Below, one piece after another: positions 6,847 through 15,611 of a stretch of 64,000 nucleotides of DNA. The notes below the pieces were generated by a model. It made no database searches. It was not told the DNA's origin and was given only the letters and a program-made list of their open reading frames with translations. The position numbers and the translations under genes are program-made. The stretch comes from Bacteroidota bacterium. GTDB taxonomy: Bacteria > Bacteroidota > Bacteroidia > Bacteroidales > UBA12077. The stretch is from NCBI GenBank assembly GCA_020444275.1, contig JAHLLG010000001.1, forward strand, positions 957,773 to 1,021,772. Reading direction: 5' to 3'. Each line of letters opens with the position of its first letter. Position 1 is the stretch's first letter.

Positions 6847-9800
6847 TTAAAAACGGATACCTATAAAAATAATGTCATCTACTTGCTCGGTTTTACCTTT
6901 CCATTTATTAAATCGCTCTTCGAGTATCTGCTTCTGTTCTTCCATGGGTTTACTGCAGATTTCTAAAAGGAGTTTTTTAACATTACCACTTTTGAATTTA
7001 GTTTGTGCCGGCCCTCCAAATTGATCAGCATATCCATCGGAGAATATGTAAATGATATCATTCTTTTGAATTTTGATTTCATTATTTGTGAATGTGCCTT
7101 TTTCGACATGATATATTCCTACAGGCATTCTGTCTGCTTTGTATTCTATTAACTCACCGTTACGAATCAGGTAAAGCGGATTATATGCTCCTGCATATTC
7201 CAATAAATTTTTGTCTTTATGCAAAATACACATAGCCATATCCATACCATCTTTGTTTTCGCCTTCTTTACCTGTCTGATGTAATGAGAATTTTATTTTT
7301 TCTCTTAAATGATTTAGAAATTTATTTGCCGTTATTTTTTCAGCTTTGTGGCTCATTATTTCGTTTAATGAAGAAATCCCTAACATACTCATAAATGCAC
7401 CTGGCACTCCATGCCCTGTGCAGTCTGCTGCAGTGAAATAAACTTTGTGGTTATCTTCTGCTATCCAGTAGAAATCTCCACTAACGATGTCTCGTGGTTT
7501 GTAAAGAATAAAATGATCTGTAAATACTTTACTGAAATGATCTTTCATAGGAAGTATAGCATTTTGTATTCGTTTTGCGTACGTAATACTTGCTGTAATT
7601 TCCTCCTTTTGATCAAGAATTTCGTCTCGCTGAGACTTAATTTCTTCCGCCTTTTCCTCAATTTCAATAGTACGTTCTTTAACTTTCTGTTCCAATATCT
7701 TTTTGTCGTATTTTAATTTTCTTTCTCTAACTCTTAATATAAAAATAAATAAAACAATTGCAGCCAAACCAATAATTACATAAAATCCAATGGTCTTTGT
7801 AAATGGTGGCTTAATGGTAAGATCTAACGATTTTATTTCGCTTCTGTTTCCCCAAATATCCTGTGCCCTTACGTGCAATGTGTATTCTCCTGACTCTACA
7901 ATTAAATTAATATCCTGATTGATACTCCAGTCCGACCAATTGTTCATTAAGCCTTCAACATAATATTGGTATTGTGTTGAGTTTTTCTTCACATAATAAG
8001 GAGCAATTATGCTTACATAAATTGCTTTGTTCTCAGGATCAAATGTAAGGTCCGATAATTGGAAAGTTATTCCATCCTGATTCTTAATCTTATTAAAAAA
8101 GATATTAAAATCAGGTTTTAACCACCTAAATCTCTGGTGATTAATTTTAAAAATCTGGTTGTAGTTATTTATAATCCAAAGGTTGTTCTTGTCATCAGAA
8201 ATAATCGAAGAAATGTCGTCAAATAATTTCAAAAAAGATATTTCCTGTTTATCCCATTTGTGCTTTGTGTTTAAGCATGTCCATTTATTGTCAATTCTTA
8301 TCCATGGTAGGTTTTGTTGATTAAGTAAAAATTTGTATCTCGATTTTTTCTCATTTAACTTGGTGTAATATGTTTTAAATGAATCGGTTTTTTGGTCAAA
8401 GTAAAATAGTCCTGATTCCAGGAATAAAATCAACGTATCATTAATAAAATCAAGTTTGTATTGCTCGGGGAAAGGCGTTTTTACAGCATAGTATTCTAAA
8501 TCCCTGGGTTCACCTAACGAATCTAATGAGAATGAAAATGTTTTATCATCACCTCCAATCCAAACATTATGTTTACTTAAAAAATTAACGGTATAAACAG
8601 GTTCGGCAAAATTTACGAAGTTATTTCCTACTGTCCATTCTCCATCTTTATGCATTATAGTGAAAAAACCAATAGATGTAGAAATAAAATAATTACCTTC
8701 CGGGGTTTTATTGCTGATCTGATTAATATATCTGTTTTTAACTATTTCGGTGGTTTTATAGTTTTTTATGTTATAAAGTCCGTTTGTAGATGCAACTAAT
8801 ATACCATGATTTGTTGAGACCAACTGGTTGCATTTGTCATTTAGCCCTTCAACTTTTTTATAAATATAATTTATTGATTTGAGTTTACTTACGGTCTTTT
8901 TTACGTAGTGAGGTTTTGGAGAGGAAGTTGTCTCTTTTTTTATTTCTGAGGAAGGTTGTGTTTTTTCTTCTTCCTTTTCCTCAGACTTATTTCCGAAAAG
9001 TTTTGAGAACAGTTTTTTGACAGGGCTTTTTTCTTCACTTTTGTCGCTTTTTTTGTTTTGAGAGCTTTCTGCAGAAACACTGGTGCTTTGAGCAGGACTT
9101 TTTTTTACCCAAATACTAACTTCATTATAATCCTTAACCTCTGTAAGATAGAATATACCCTCGTTTGTTGCTACATATAATTCGTTATTATGCCATACTG
9201 TAGTAATAAGGTTCCCTTTTAATCCCGGATAGGTTGTATAATTCCTAATGGGTAGGTTAAAATCAACCCGGCTAACACCAAACTCATGTGAAATCCACAG
9301 GCCATTATTATTGTCAAGCCCTAACGAATAAATTTCATCATCGGGTAAACCATTCTGATAATTTATCGTTGAAACAATTTTACCGGTCTTTTTATTTACG
9401 ATTTCTACTCCTCCATATAACGTTCCAAAGGCATACAAAGTATCTGAGATTATTTGTCCGTCGGCTAAAATGCTTTCTTTCAGGTAACCTTCATCGTCTA
9501 TGTTGTAGTTATAGTACTTAATGCCATCAAATGTATAAAGCTTACTTTCATCGGTTCCTACCAATACTCTGGTATTGCTATAGGGTAAGCTAAACAATAT
9601 TTCACTGTTCTCCGTATAAAATCCGGTAACGATAGGAAACAATGTGTCACTTTCCAGCCTGTATAAACCTTCACCAAATACATTAAAAAATGTGTTTCTG
9701 TTGGTAGTAAACATACCAGTAAAAGGTTTGAATCGTCTAGCATTCCATCGTTTAAACTTTTCAGGATCTTTTATAGAATGACGCGTAATTGTTCTCTCTC

Positions 9801-10212
9801 CATAAAAAAAGATTGTAGTATCTGTAAATATTATTTTTGTAATGATTCCAACTTGTGCCGAATCCGATAACGATTTGTATTCAATGGTTCCTTTTGAATT
9901 TCTTTCTAAATATCCGTAATTATTGTTCGCCCCAACATAAACTTTATTGTCAAAAGGGCTTTTTTTAAGTGCGAAAGGAATATACGGTAGTTCATGTAAA
10001 TCCCACTTATGTCCATCAAAAGTAAGTAGTCCTTTTCGATTGGCAAACAACATTACATTTTGATTATCCTGACTAATTGACCAGTTTTGTGATTCTATTT
10101 CTTTTGCTTCCTTAAAATGAGTTATAAAAGGAGTTCCATCTTGAGCGTGTATTTCCGGATGCAGAAACACAAAGACAATTAACAGAATTAAATACTTTAT
10201 TTTAAGTTGCAT
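6847..10212 (-). CDS. Beta-propeller/Y_Y_Y transmembrane sensor with SpoIIE-type PP2C phosphatase output
   Basis: 1121 residues. A signal peptide is followed by a long periplasmic region of repeated propeller blades (motifs such as LWISHEFGVSRVD and LWIINNYNQIFK), a Y_Y_Y domain at about 720-800, one transmembrane helix at about 805-826, and a coiled coil rich in Glu and Lys (about 828-880). The cytoplasmic SpoIIE phosphatase fills about 880-1121, with the metal-binding motifs SGDFYW, TAADCTGHGVPGAFMS, FSDGYADQFGG and a final VDDIIFIGI. The layout is that of hybrid two-component sensors with a Ser/Thr phosphatase in place of the kinase. Such phosphatases usually act on STAS anti-anti-sigma proteins, but none is encoded nearby. 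Residues about 372-440 are a Lys/Glu/Ser-rich insert inside the propeller. It is divergent from a sigma-54 activator gene. Confidence 0.9.
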   Translation of the reverse strand: MQLKIKYLILLIVFVFLHPEIHAQDGTPFITHFKEAKEIESQNWSISQDNQNVMLFANRKGLLTFDGHKWDLHELPYIPFALKKSPFDNKVYVGANNNYGYLERNSKGTIEYKSLSDSAQVGIITKIIFTDTTIFFYGERTITRHSIKDPEKFKRWNARRFKPFTGMFTTNRNTFFNVFGEGLYRLESDTLFPIVTGFYTENSEILFSLPYSNTRVLVGTDESKLYTFDGIKYYNYNIDDEGYLKESILADGQIISDTLYAFGTLYGGVEIVNKKTGKIVSTINYQNGLPDDEIYSLGLDNNNGLWISHEFGVSRVDFNLPIRNYTTYPGLKGNLITTVWHNNELYVATNEGIFYLTEVKDYNEVSIWVKKSPAQSTSVSAESSQNKKSDKSEEKSPVKKLFSKLFGNKSEEKEEEKTQPSSEIKKETTSSPKPHYVKKTVSKLKSINYIYKKVEGLNDKCNQLVSTNHGILVASTNGLYNIKNYKTTEIVKNRYINQISNKTPEGNYFISTSIGFFTIMHKDGEWTVGNNFVNFAEPVYTVNFLSKHNVWIGGDDKTFSFSLDSLGEPRDLEYYAVKTPFPEQYKLDFINDTLILFLESGLFYFDQKTDSFKTYYTKLNEKKSRYKFLLNQQNLPWIRIDNKWTCLNTKHKWDKQEISFLKLFDDISSIISDDKNNLWIINNYNQIFKINHQRFRWLKPDFNIFFNKIKNQDGITFQLSDLTFDPENKAIYVSIIAPYYVKKNSTQYQYYVEGLMNNWSDWSINQDINLIVESGEYTLHVRAQDIWGNRSEIKSLDLTIKPPFTKTIGFYVIIGLAAIVLFIFILRVRERKLKYDKKILEQKVKERTIEIEEKAEEIKSQRDEILDQKEEITASITYAKRIQNAILPMKDHFSKVFTDHFILYKPRDIVSGDFYWIAEDNHKVYFTAADCTGHGVPGAFMSMLGISSLNEIMSHKAEKITANKFLNHLREKIKFSLHQTGKEGENKDGMDMAMCILHKDKNLLEYAGAYNPLYLIRNGELIEYKADRMPVGIYHVEKGTFTNNEIKIQKNDIIYIFSDGYADQFGGPAQTKFKSGNVKKLLLEICSKPMEEQKQILEERFNKWKGKTEQVDDIIFIGIRF

Positions 10213-10493
10213 ATATAGGAAATCAAATTCAGTGTAATAAGGCCATAAGTTACTAAAAATATGAGAATACTGAATGATGCTTGATTAATTTATTTTAAAG
10301 TTTTATATACTCATATTATGTTTTTATCTTTATAATTTGGGTGTTGACGTAAAAATTAAGCTCTAATTTAATCAATTGCGTATCTTGTAATATTTTGCAA
10401 GCGTTAATCTTTTAATAGCATTTTTTGGAAAATATTCATCAATATATCAACAGTCATTCTGATGATTTGTTAATTCCTTTGAATAAAATTCGG

Positions 10494-11507
10494 ATGAAAT
10501 CATTATGCACTTTTAGTAATGGTACGCTAGATGAATATGGCATTTTTAGTAAAAAATTATTTGAGAACCTGCAAGAACTGAAAAAGCTTAAAAATAAGAA
10601 ACAAATTCCTATTTTAATTACAGGAACAACCGGATCAGGAAAAGAGGTTATTGCCAAATATATTCATTATGAAGTAGATCAAAACCAGGGCCCTTACATT
10701 GCATTAAACTGTTCAAACGTGAATAAGGAGATGTTCGAGGCTGAACTTTTTGGTTATAATAAAGGGGCATTTACAGGAGCACGACAAGACGGTAAAAAGG
10801 GTTATATAGAAGTATCTGAGGGAGGAACCTTATTTCTCGACGAAATAACTGAAATTGAGCAGGATATTCAGGTAAAACTCCTTAGGGTTTTGCAGGAAAG
10901 AGAATATTTTAGATTGGGTGGTAGTAAGAAATTGAACGTTAATTCAAGAATTATTGGTGCTACAAATCGGAACATTAAACAATTAGTTGAAAAAGGAGAT
11001 TTTCGTGAAGATTTGTTTTATCGTTTAAATATAGTACAAATTGATGTGCCGGGTTTAAATAGCAGAAGAGAAGAAATTATTCCTTTAATTGGTTGGTTCA
11101 TAAAAAGTTTGAACAAACAGTTTGGTAAAAATATAAAATACATCGAGAACAAAGTCTTAAAACTATTACTACAATACGACTGGCCCGGAAATATTCGTGA
11201 ACTTAAAAACCTGATGACACAGGTGATGATTTTTATTGAAAGCGATACAATCAGGTTTGATCATTTGCGTATAAAAGATGAAATGGATCGGTTACAAACA
11301 GAGCATTTGTCGGCAAATACAAGATTAGATAAGTTCGATAAAGAAACAATTATTGATAGGTTGCTCGAACAACCAATAAATATTGAGAGTTTTACAATGG
11401 ATGTAGTGCAAGCTGCTTTAAAAAAGTTCGACGGAAATAAAACCAAAACCGCCAAATTTCTTGGTTTAAAACGCGAACAGCTTTATAATCGATTTAAACA
11501 AAAGTAG
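10494..11507 (+). CDS. Sigma-54 activator without receiver domain
   Basis: An AAA+ sigma-54 activator of about 337 residues with no phosphorylatable N-terminal domain. Walker A is GTTGSGKE, the contact loop is the canonical GAFTGA, and Walker B is TLFLDE. The arginine-finger region is REDLFYRLN, and the C-terminus carries a Fis-type helix-turn-helix (KTAKFLGLKREQLYNRF). The ATG at 10494 follows an A-rich stretch and is preferred, but the frame is open to a TTG at 10425, which would add 23 residues; neither has a good ribosome site. Lacking a receiver, it must be controlled by level or by a partner protein, possibly the divergent SpoIIE phosphatase pathway. Palindromes just downstream are its likely binding sites. 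Confidence 0.88.
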   Translation: MKSLCTFSNGTLDEYGIFSKKLFENLQELKKLKNKKQIPILITGTTGSGKEVIAKYIHYEVDQNQGPYIALNCSNVNKEMFEAELFGYNKGAFTGARQDGKKGYIEVSEGGTLFLDEITEIEQDIQVKLLRVLQEREYFRLGGSKKLNVNSRIIGATNRNIKQLVEKGDFREDLFYRLNIVQIDVPGLNSRREEIIPLIGWFIKSLNKQFGKNIKYIENKVLKLLLQYDWPGNIRELKNLMTQVMIFIESDTIRFDHLRIKDEMDRLQTEHLSANTRLDKFDKETIIDRLLEQPINIESFTMDVVQAALKKFDGNKTKTAKFLGLKREQLYNRFKQK

Positions 11508-11524
11508 TGTAAGAATTCTCACAC
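11507..11524. promoter_or_regulatory. Palindromic operator 1 (GTGTAAGAATTCTCACAC)
   Basis: An 18-base inverted repeat, perfect except for one pair, starting on the last base of the activator's stop codon. It shares the GTGTAAGA...TCTTACAC consensus with a second copy 68 bases on. Proposed binding site of the Fis-type domain of the gene just before it. Confidence 0.5.
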
Positions 11525-11574
11525 TTCACAAAATCACCGAAATAATCTGGTTATTCTTTATTTTACAAAATAAC

Positions 11575-11592
11575 GTGTAAGATATCTTACAC
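11575..11592. promoter_or_regulatory. Palindromic operator 2 (GTGTAAGATATCTTACAC)
   Basis: A perfect 18-base palindrome, 142 bases before the receiver gene. A degenerate third copy (GTGT...CACAA, 11607-11624) follows 32 bases downstream, three helical turns away. The spacing suits an enhancer for a sigma-54 promoter. Confidence 0.6.
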
Positions 11593-11687
11593 CGCGATTG
11601 AATATTGTGTTAAAAAACTCACAAAATGATGTATCTTGAAAAATGTTAAGTGCTGTAAGTGTCTCATAAATAATATGTAGTATATTA

Positions 11688-11704
11688 TGGTATAACAGTT
11701 GAAA
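11688..11704 (+). promoter_or_regulatory. Candidate sigma-54 promoter of the receiver/outer-membrane operon
   Basis: TGGTAT-AACAG-TTGA resembles TGGCAY-N5-TTGC, differing at two fixed positions. The implied start near 11713 is 22 bases before the receiver ATG and about 130 bases after the perfect palindrome. Weak on its own; supported by context. Confidence 0.35.
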
Positions 11705-11734
11705 GCATAATGTTGTGTTAACAAAAATACCCAT

Positions 11735-12094
11735 ATGAAAATTCTTGTAGTAGACGATTCAACCATCAATAATATTTTGCTTCAAAACTATCTGGAGGAA
11801 AATAATTTTGAGGTGGTTACTGCATTAAATGGTCCCGACGCATTGGAAATAATCAGGAAAGAACCAATCGATCTGGTTTTATTAGATGTTATGATGCCTG
11901 AATTTAGTGGATTTGATTTTTTAAAGCATCTAAAAACGTATAATTTGTCGGTACCTGTAATTATTATCACTGCAAATGCCGATGTTGAGTATAAAGATAA
12001 ATCATTTGAACTGGGCGCAAAGGATTATTTGAATAAGCCAATTCAATTTATTGAACTTAAAGATAAAATTAATAGAGTTTTACAATTAGCTTAG
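11735..12094 (+). CDS. Single-domain CheY-like response regulator
   Basis: 119 residues forming one receiver domain. The acidic pair DD 7-8 (ILVVDDS), phosphoacceptor Asp51 (LVLLDVMMP), Thr/Ala near 80 (ITANAD) and Lys101 (YLNKPIQF) are all present, so it should be phosphorylatable. No output domain. It is followed after 9 bases by an outer-membrane protein gene and preceded by palindromic operators and a candidate sigma-54 promoter. Its kinase is not encoded next to it. It may hand a signal to the adjacent sigma-54 activator or phosphatase. Confidence 0.9.
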   Translation: MKILVVDDSTINNILLQNYLEENNFEVVTALNGPDALEIIRKEPIDLVLLDVMMPEFSGFDFLKHLKTYNLSVPVIIITANADVEYKDKSFELGAKDYLNKPIQFIELKDKINRVLQLA

Positions 12095-12103
12095 AATATT
12101 TAC

Positions 12104-12745
12104 ATGAGGAACTGCTACCCACAATTTGTAATACAACGTTTTTCAATCATATTTTTAATAATATGGTTGCAAGCTTCTTTTTCTCATGCCCAGGAGAATA
12201 GTACACCATTAATTGTGGGTAGTTCTATAAGTCAATCGGTTAATAGTTTTACAGATAATGGAAATTTAAGTGCCGGTTTTAATGTTGTTATGGAGCGCAG
12301 AACATATGAGTTGGCAGTAATAATCGATGAACAGGAGGGAATTAATGGAGCAGAGTTCTCACACAAAATCTTTTTGAATAAAAACAACAGTGAAGCTGAT
12401 TTTAATATTGGTAATTACTCATTGCGACCATATGTGGTATATAATTTAATATATCAAAGAGCGCTAAGCAAAAGGCAGTTAGACAATAACTTGATTATTG
12501 ACGGAAGTGATTATTATGCTGTTGCTGATTTGGAAGAACCCGAAAAAGTAACAACTATAGAGCATTATATAGGATTGGGCATAGAGCGCGATATATTTAC
12601 AAATATCTTTATAAATGCTAATGTTTTTACAGGTATTCATTTAGGATTGAACAACAACAACAATAAGATAGATTCATCCAAAGATCAGCATCAGGAGAAC
12701 GCCTACTCCTGGAATGTTAAGTTCGGTTTTGGATACAGATTTTAG
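12104..12745 (+). CDS. Putative outer-membrane beta-barrel protein
   Basis: 213 residues with a signal peptide (hydrophobic stretch about 12-26, cleavage after SHAQ). Alternating amphipathic strands follow (for example NLSAGFNVVMERRTYELAVI, YSWNVKFGFGYRF), ending in a terminal Phe, as expected for an eight-strand or similar outer-membrane barrel recognised by the BAM machinery. No named family. It is the second gene of an operon with the CheY-like receiver, an unusual pairing of a cytoplasmic receiver with an outer-membrane protein, and is closed by a strong terminator. Confidence 0.7.
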   Translation: MRNCYPQFVIQRFSIIFLIIWLQASFSHAQENSTPLIVGSSISQSVNSFTDNGNLSAGFNVVMERRTYELAVIIDEQEGINGAEFSHKIFLNKNNSEADFNIGNYSLRPYVVYNLIYQRALSKRQLDNNLIIDGSDYYAVADLEEPEKVTTIEHYIGLGIERDIFTNIFINANVFTGIHLGLNNNNNKIDSSKDQHQENAYSWNVKFGFGYRF

Positions 12746-12803
12746 GTTAGTTTTTTCGCTAAATAGGCGGTTTGATTGTTAGCACGTTGTGGTTTATCCA
12801 CAA

Positions 12804-12836
12804 AAAGCCCGGAGTGGTGTCCGGGCTTTCTTTTTT
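12804..12836 (+). terminator. Rho-independent terminator after the outer-membrane protein gene
   Basis: Perfect 9-base stem AAAGCCCGG / CCGGGCTTT with an 8-base loop, followed by TTTCTTTTTT. The A-run on the other side lets it also stop the convergent acyl-CoA ligase transcript. Confidence 0.9.
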
Positions 12837-12861
12837 GGTTCGGTAATAATCAAACAAAAAC

Positions 12862-14763
12862 TTAAAATTTAGCAACTTCTTTTAAGTTTACAGGGTTTAT
12901 TATTTCTTTTGCTTCAGGAGTGAATAAGTAAGTTAACTTATCTTTGTGATATTCCACAATTTTTCCTCGCACCATTTTTAACGTGGAGTTTATTAATTTG
13001 TTTTCCTCAGAAAAAGGTTCTGCAATTACCGATATTGCTGCAGGTAACCAGCGCTCGGGGAATTGGCCTTCAAATTTACCGTCTTTCTTAAATTCATCAA
13101 TTTCCTCCTGGATCTTTTGCAGTGCATACTTTTGTCCTTCTTCGCTATCTATACTAAGATCGTTTTCTCTAACAACCTTTTTAAGCGGCTCTTTTTTGGG
13201 CACTACAATACCAACTGTGTATGGGCTTTGATCATTATAAAGCATTACCTGATCAATCAATTTGGTTTGTTCTACCAAAGCTTCTTCAATGGATTCCGGA
13301 CTGTATTTTTCTCCATCATTACCAATTAACAAGCTTTTAAACCGCCCCAGTACATAAAGGAATCCATCCTTGTCCATATAGCCTAAATCGCCGGTATGTA
13401 ACCATCCATCTTTCAATGTTTCGTTTGTAGCTTTCTCATTTTTCCAGTATCCGATCATAATATTTTCACCCCGGCATACGATTTCTCCTTTTTCACCCGT
13501 GGGGACTTCATTTCCTTCATCATCACAAATTTTCAGATCAAGATTTTTTACCAAATAACCGGATGATCCTAATTTATGTTTTTTCATTGAATTTGAAGAA
13601 ATAATGGGTGCTGATTCAGATAAACCGTAACCCTGGAACATCGGCATTCCTATAGCATAATAGAAACGTTGTAGTTCGATATCTAATAAAGCACCACCTC
13701 CAATAAAGAATTCCAGTTGGTCTCCAAAACCATCGCGAATTTTACTAAATAATATTTTATCGAAAAGATTCAGTAAAGGTTTTTTCCAGGCATGTAAAAC
13801 GCCACCTTTATTGTATCCTTCTTTGTTATAGCTATATGCAAGTTTTAAAGCAAAATTGAACATCTTCTCGGCTGTGGCACCCTTATCGGCAATTCCTTTT
13901 TCGATATTTTTCTTAAAATTTTTCGCCAAGGCCGGAACACTTAATAACAAATTAGGTTTAACCTCTTTTATATTCTGCGGAATATTTTTTAAGGTTTCCA
14001 TGGCCGTTTTTCCCGATTGAACAAATGCCAAACTGGCGCCATAAGCCATAAAACTGTAGATTCCTGCTGTATGTGCAAAAGAGTGATCCAATGGTAGAAT
14101 TAACAAAGTGGTGTAATGTTCCGGAATATCCATTAAACTGCATGCTTGTTCAACATTTGCAGTATAATTGCGATGTGTTAGCATAATTCCTTTAGGGTCG
14201 GCTGTTGTTCCCGATGTATAGCTTATATTCGCTAAATCATTTGGTCGAACAGCATCTTTAACCTTATCAAATTCTTCTTGATGCTTTTCAAGGTACTTTT
14301 CACCTTTTTCAAATAGTTCTTCAATAAATAATTCATCCTTATCGTACTTATCCTGAGGATCGAGGTAGATAATTTTTTTTAAATCCGGCAGATCCTTTTT
14401 GATCTGTTTTATTTTATGAGCTTGAGCATTCGAAACCATAATCATTTTTGTGCCGGAGTGCTCTAACCTGAATTTAAGATCAGTACCTGCATCAAGTTTT
14501 ACCGATAAAGGAACATTTACTGCTCCAGTATACAAAATAGCAAGTTCGCTCATTACCCAGTAGTTTCTTCCTTCCGATAATAACGCAATTCTGTCATCTT
14601 TTTTTACATCAATACTTAATAATCCGGCTGCAAGATACTTAGTTTGATCCAGAACCTGCTTATATGTCAATGCTTCGTATGTGTCTGTTTTCTTTTCCCT
14701 AAGAAATGGATTGTTGGCAAAGCTTTCTACACTCTTTTCAAATAAATCAATTATAGTTGTCAT
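12862..14763 (-). CDS. Long-chain acyl-CoA synthetase (AMP-forming)
   Basis: 633 residues of the adenylate-forming ligase family, activating fatty acids to acyl-CoA at the inner face of the membrane. The phosphate-binding motif YTSGTTADPKGIMLTHRN is at about 182-199. The A5-type motif GYGLSESAP and the later GWLHTGDLGYMDKDGFLYVLGR segment with the catalytic hinge region are intact. The length is normal for FadD/FACL enzymes. It is a single gene; the 259-base gap before the SPOR lipoprotein gene holds both upstream regions. I saw no clear operator. Exact chain-length preference cannot be read from the sequence. Confidence 0.93.
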   Translation of the reverse strand: MTTIIDLFEKSVESFANNPFLREKKTDTYEALTYKQVLDQTKYLAAGLLSIDVKKDDRIALLSEGRNYWVMSELAILYTGAVNVPLSVKLDAGTDLKFRLEHSGTKMIMVSNAQAHKIKQIKKDLPDLKKIIYLDPQDKYDKDELFIEELFEKGEKYLEKHQEEFDKVKDAVRPNDLANISYTSGTTADPKGIMLTHRNYTANVEQACSLMDIPEHYTTLLILPLDHSFAHTAGIYSFMAYGASLAFVQSGKTAMETLKNIPQNIKEVKPNLLLSVPALAKNFKKNIEKGIADKGATAEKMFNFALKLAYSYNKEGYNKGGVLHAWKKPLLNLFDKILFSKIRDGFGDQLEFFIGGGALLDIELQRFYYAIGMPMFQGYGLSESAPIISSNSMKKHKLGSSGYLVKNLDLKICDDEGNEVPTGEKGEIVCRGENIMIGYWKNEKATNETLKDGWLHTGDLGYMDKDGFLYVLGRFKSLLIGNDGEKYSPESIEEALVEQTKLIDQVMLYNDQSPYTVGIVVPKKEPLKKVVRENDLSIDSEEGQKYALQKIQEEIDEFKKDGKFEGQFPERWLPAAISVIAEPFSEENKLINSTLKMVRGKIVEYHKDKLTYLFTPEAKEIINPVNLKEVAKF

Positions 14764-14953
14764 AATCTTTTTAGTTAATTTTTGGTTTCACAATTTATAA
14801 AAAAACATTAAAACTTTAAGATTATAAATAGTTTGTACTTCTTGACTTAATTTAAATAACAACAAATCAGATAGTTATATGTTTTAGCTTTGTTGATTTA
14901 TTTTTGAGATCATTCATAAATATTTTAGATTCAGAATTTTATATCACTATTTT

Positions 14954-14986
14954 TTTGATTCTCATTCGTATTTTTGTATATCTTTG
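14954..14986 (+). promoter_or_regulatory. Bacteroidota sigma-A promoter of the SPOR lipoprotein gene
   Basis: TTTG at 14954-14957 and a perfect -7 element TATCTTTG at 14979-14986, separated by 21 bases. Because it overlaps the more upstream in-frame ATG at 14984, it shows that translation must begin at the later ATG (15023). Confidence 0.7.
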
Positions 14987-15022
14987 TATTATTACTCAAA
15001 GAAACATCTTAATTTAATATTT

Positions 15023-15475
15023 ATGAGAAATATAATTATTGCACTAAGTTTAATCGTTGTATTTAGCACGAGCTGCGACATGTTTGGTAAGAAAAAACGT
15101 GAAGAGCAAGCCAGAATAGAAGCGCAACGTAAAAAGGACAGTATTGCTGAAGTAAAGAAAAAAGCAGCAGCTTTAAAGCTGAAAAAGCAAAAAGAAGAAC
15201 AAGCCCGTAAAGATTCGATTAAAAAAGCGGAAGAGGCACGAAGAAAGCTTTATAAATATCATATTATTGTAGGTAGCTTCAAAACACCTAAGTATGCAAC
15301 TGCATATAATGATTTTATTGGTAAAAAAGGTTACCAAACAGAAATGTTAAAAAACAATTATAATTTCCAGATGGTAAGTATTGGGGCTTTTAAATCGTGG
15401 AGAGAGGCAGTGGCAGAGTTGAACAAGGCCAGAGAGGCCATAGAGCCAACTTCATGGATTTATATTAGAGAATAG
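15023..15475 (+). CDS. SPOR-domain lipoprotein
   Basis: 150 residues from the ATG at 15023. The signal peptide ends in the lipobox FSTSC, with Cys18 as lipid attachment site. Residues about 22-75 are a long Lys/Glu/Arg-rich helix, and the last 70 residues are a SPOR domain (YHIIVGSFKTPKYATAYND...). SPOR domains bind denuded peptidoglycan glycan strands at the division septum, so this is likely an envelope protein acting at the septum. The upstream ATG at 14984 is rejected because the promoter lies there. It is monocistronic with its own terminator. Confidence 0.88.
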   Translation: MRNIIIALSLIVVFSTSCDMFGKKKREEQARIEAQRKKDSIAEVKKKAAALKLKKQKEEQARKDSIKKAEEARRKLYKYHIIVGSFKTPKYATAYNDFIGKKGYQTEMLKNNYNFQMVSIGAFKSWREAVAELNKAREAIEPTSWIYIRE

Positions 15476-15496
15476 CCTATATATTATATATAGATT

Positions 15497-15524
15497 AAGC
15501 TGGCCTAGTGCCAGCTTTTTTTAT
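15497..15524 (+). terminator. Rho-independent terminator after the SPOR lipoprotein gene
   Basis: Perfect 8-base stem AAGCTGGC / GCCAGCTT with a 5-base loop and a run of seven T. Confidence 0.9.
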
Positions 15525-15575
15525 TTAGAGTTATTAACAATTACAAAAATCATTTTTTTTTTAACAATTTAGTAA

Positions 15576-15583
15576 TAGATTTG
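15576..15583 (+). promoter_or_regulatory. Candidate -7 element of the first MFSD1-like gene
   Basis: TAGATTTG matches TAnnTTTG exactly, 28 bases before the start codon. Upstream there is a T-tract rather than a clean TTTG at -33. Confidence 0.45.
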
Positions 15584-15611
15584 ATGATTCAATTAAAAAA
15601 AAGTTCAAATA

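Noticed and set aside
14984-15022. A longer start for the SPOR lipoprotein at the ATG at 14984
   Set aside because: A clear -33/-7 promoter overlaps this ATG, and only the later ATG at 15023 gives a proper signal peptide with lipobox.
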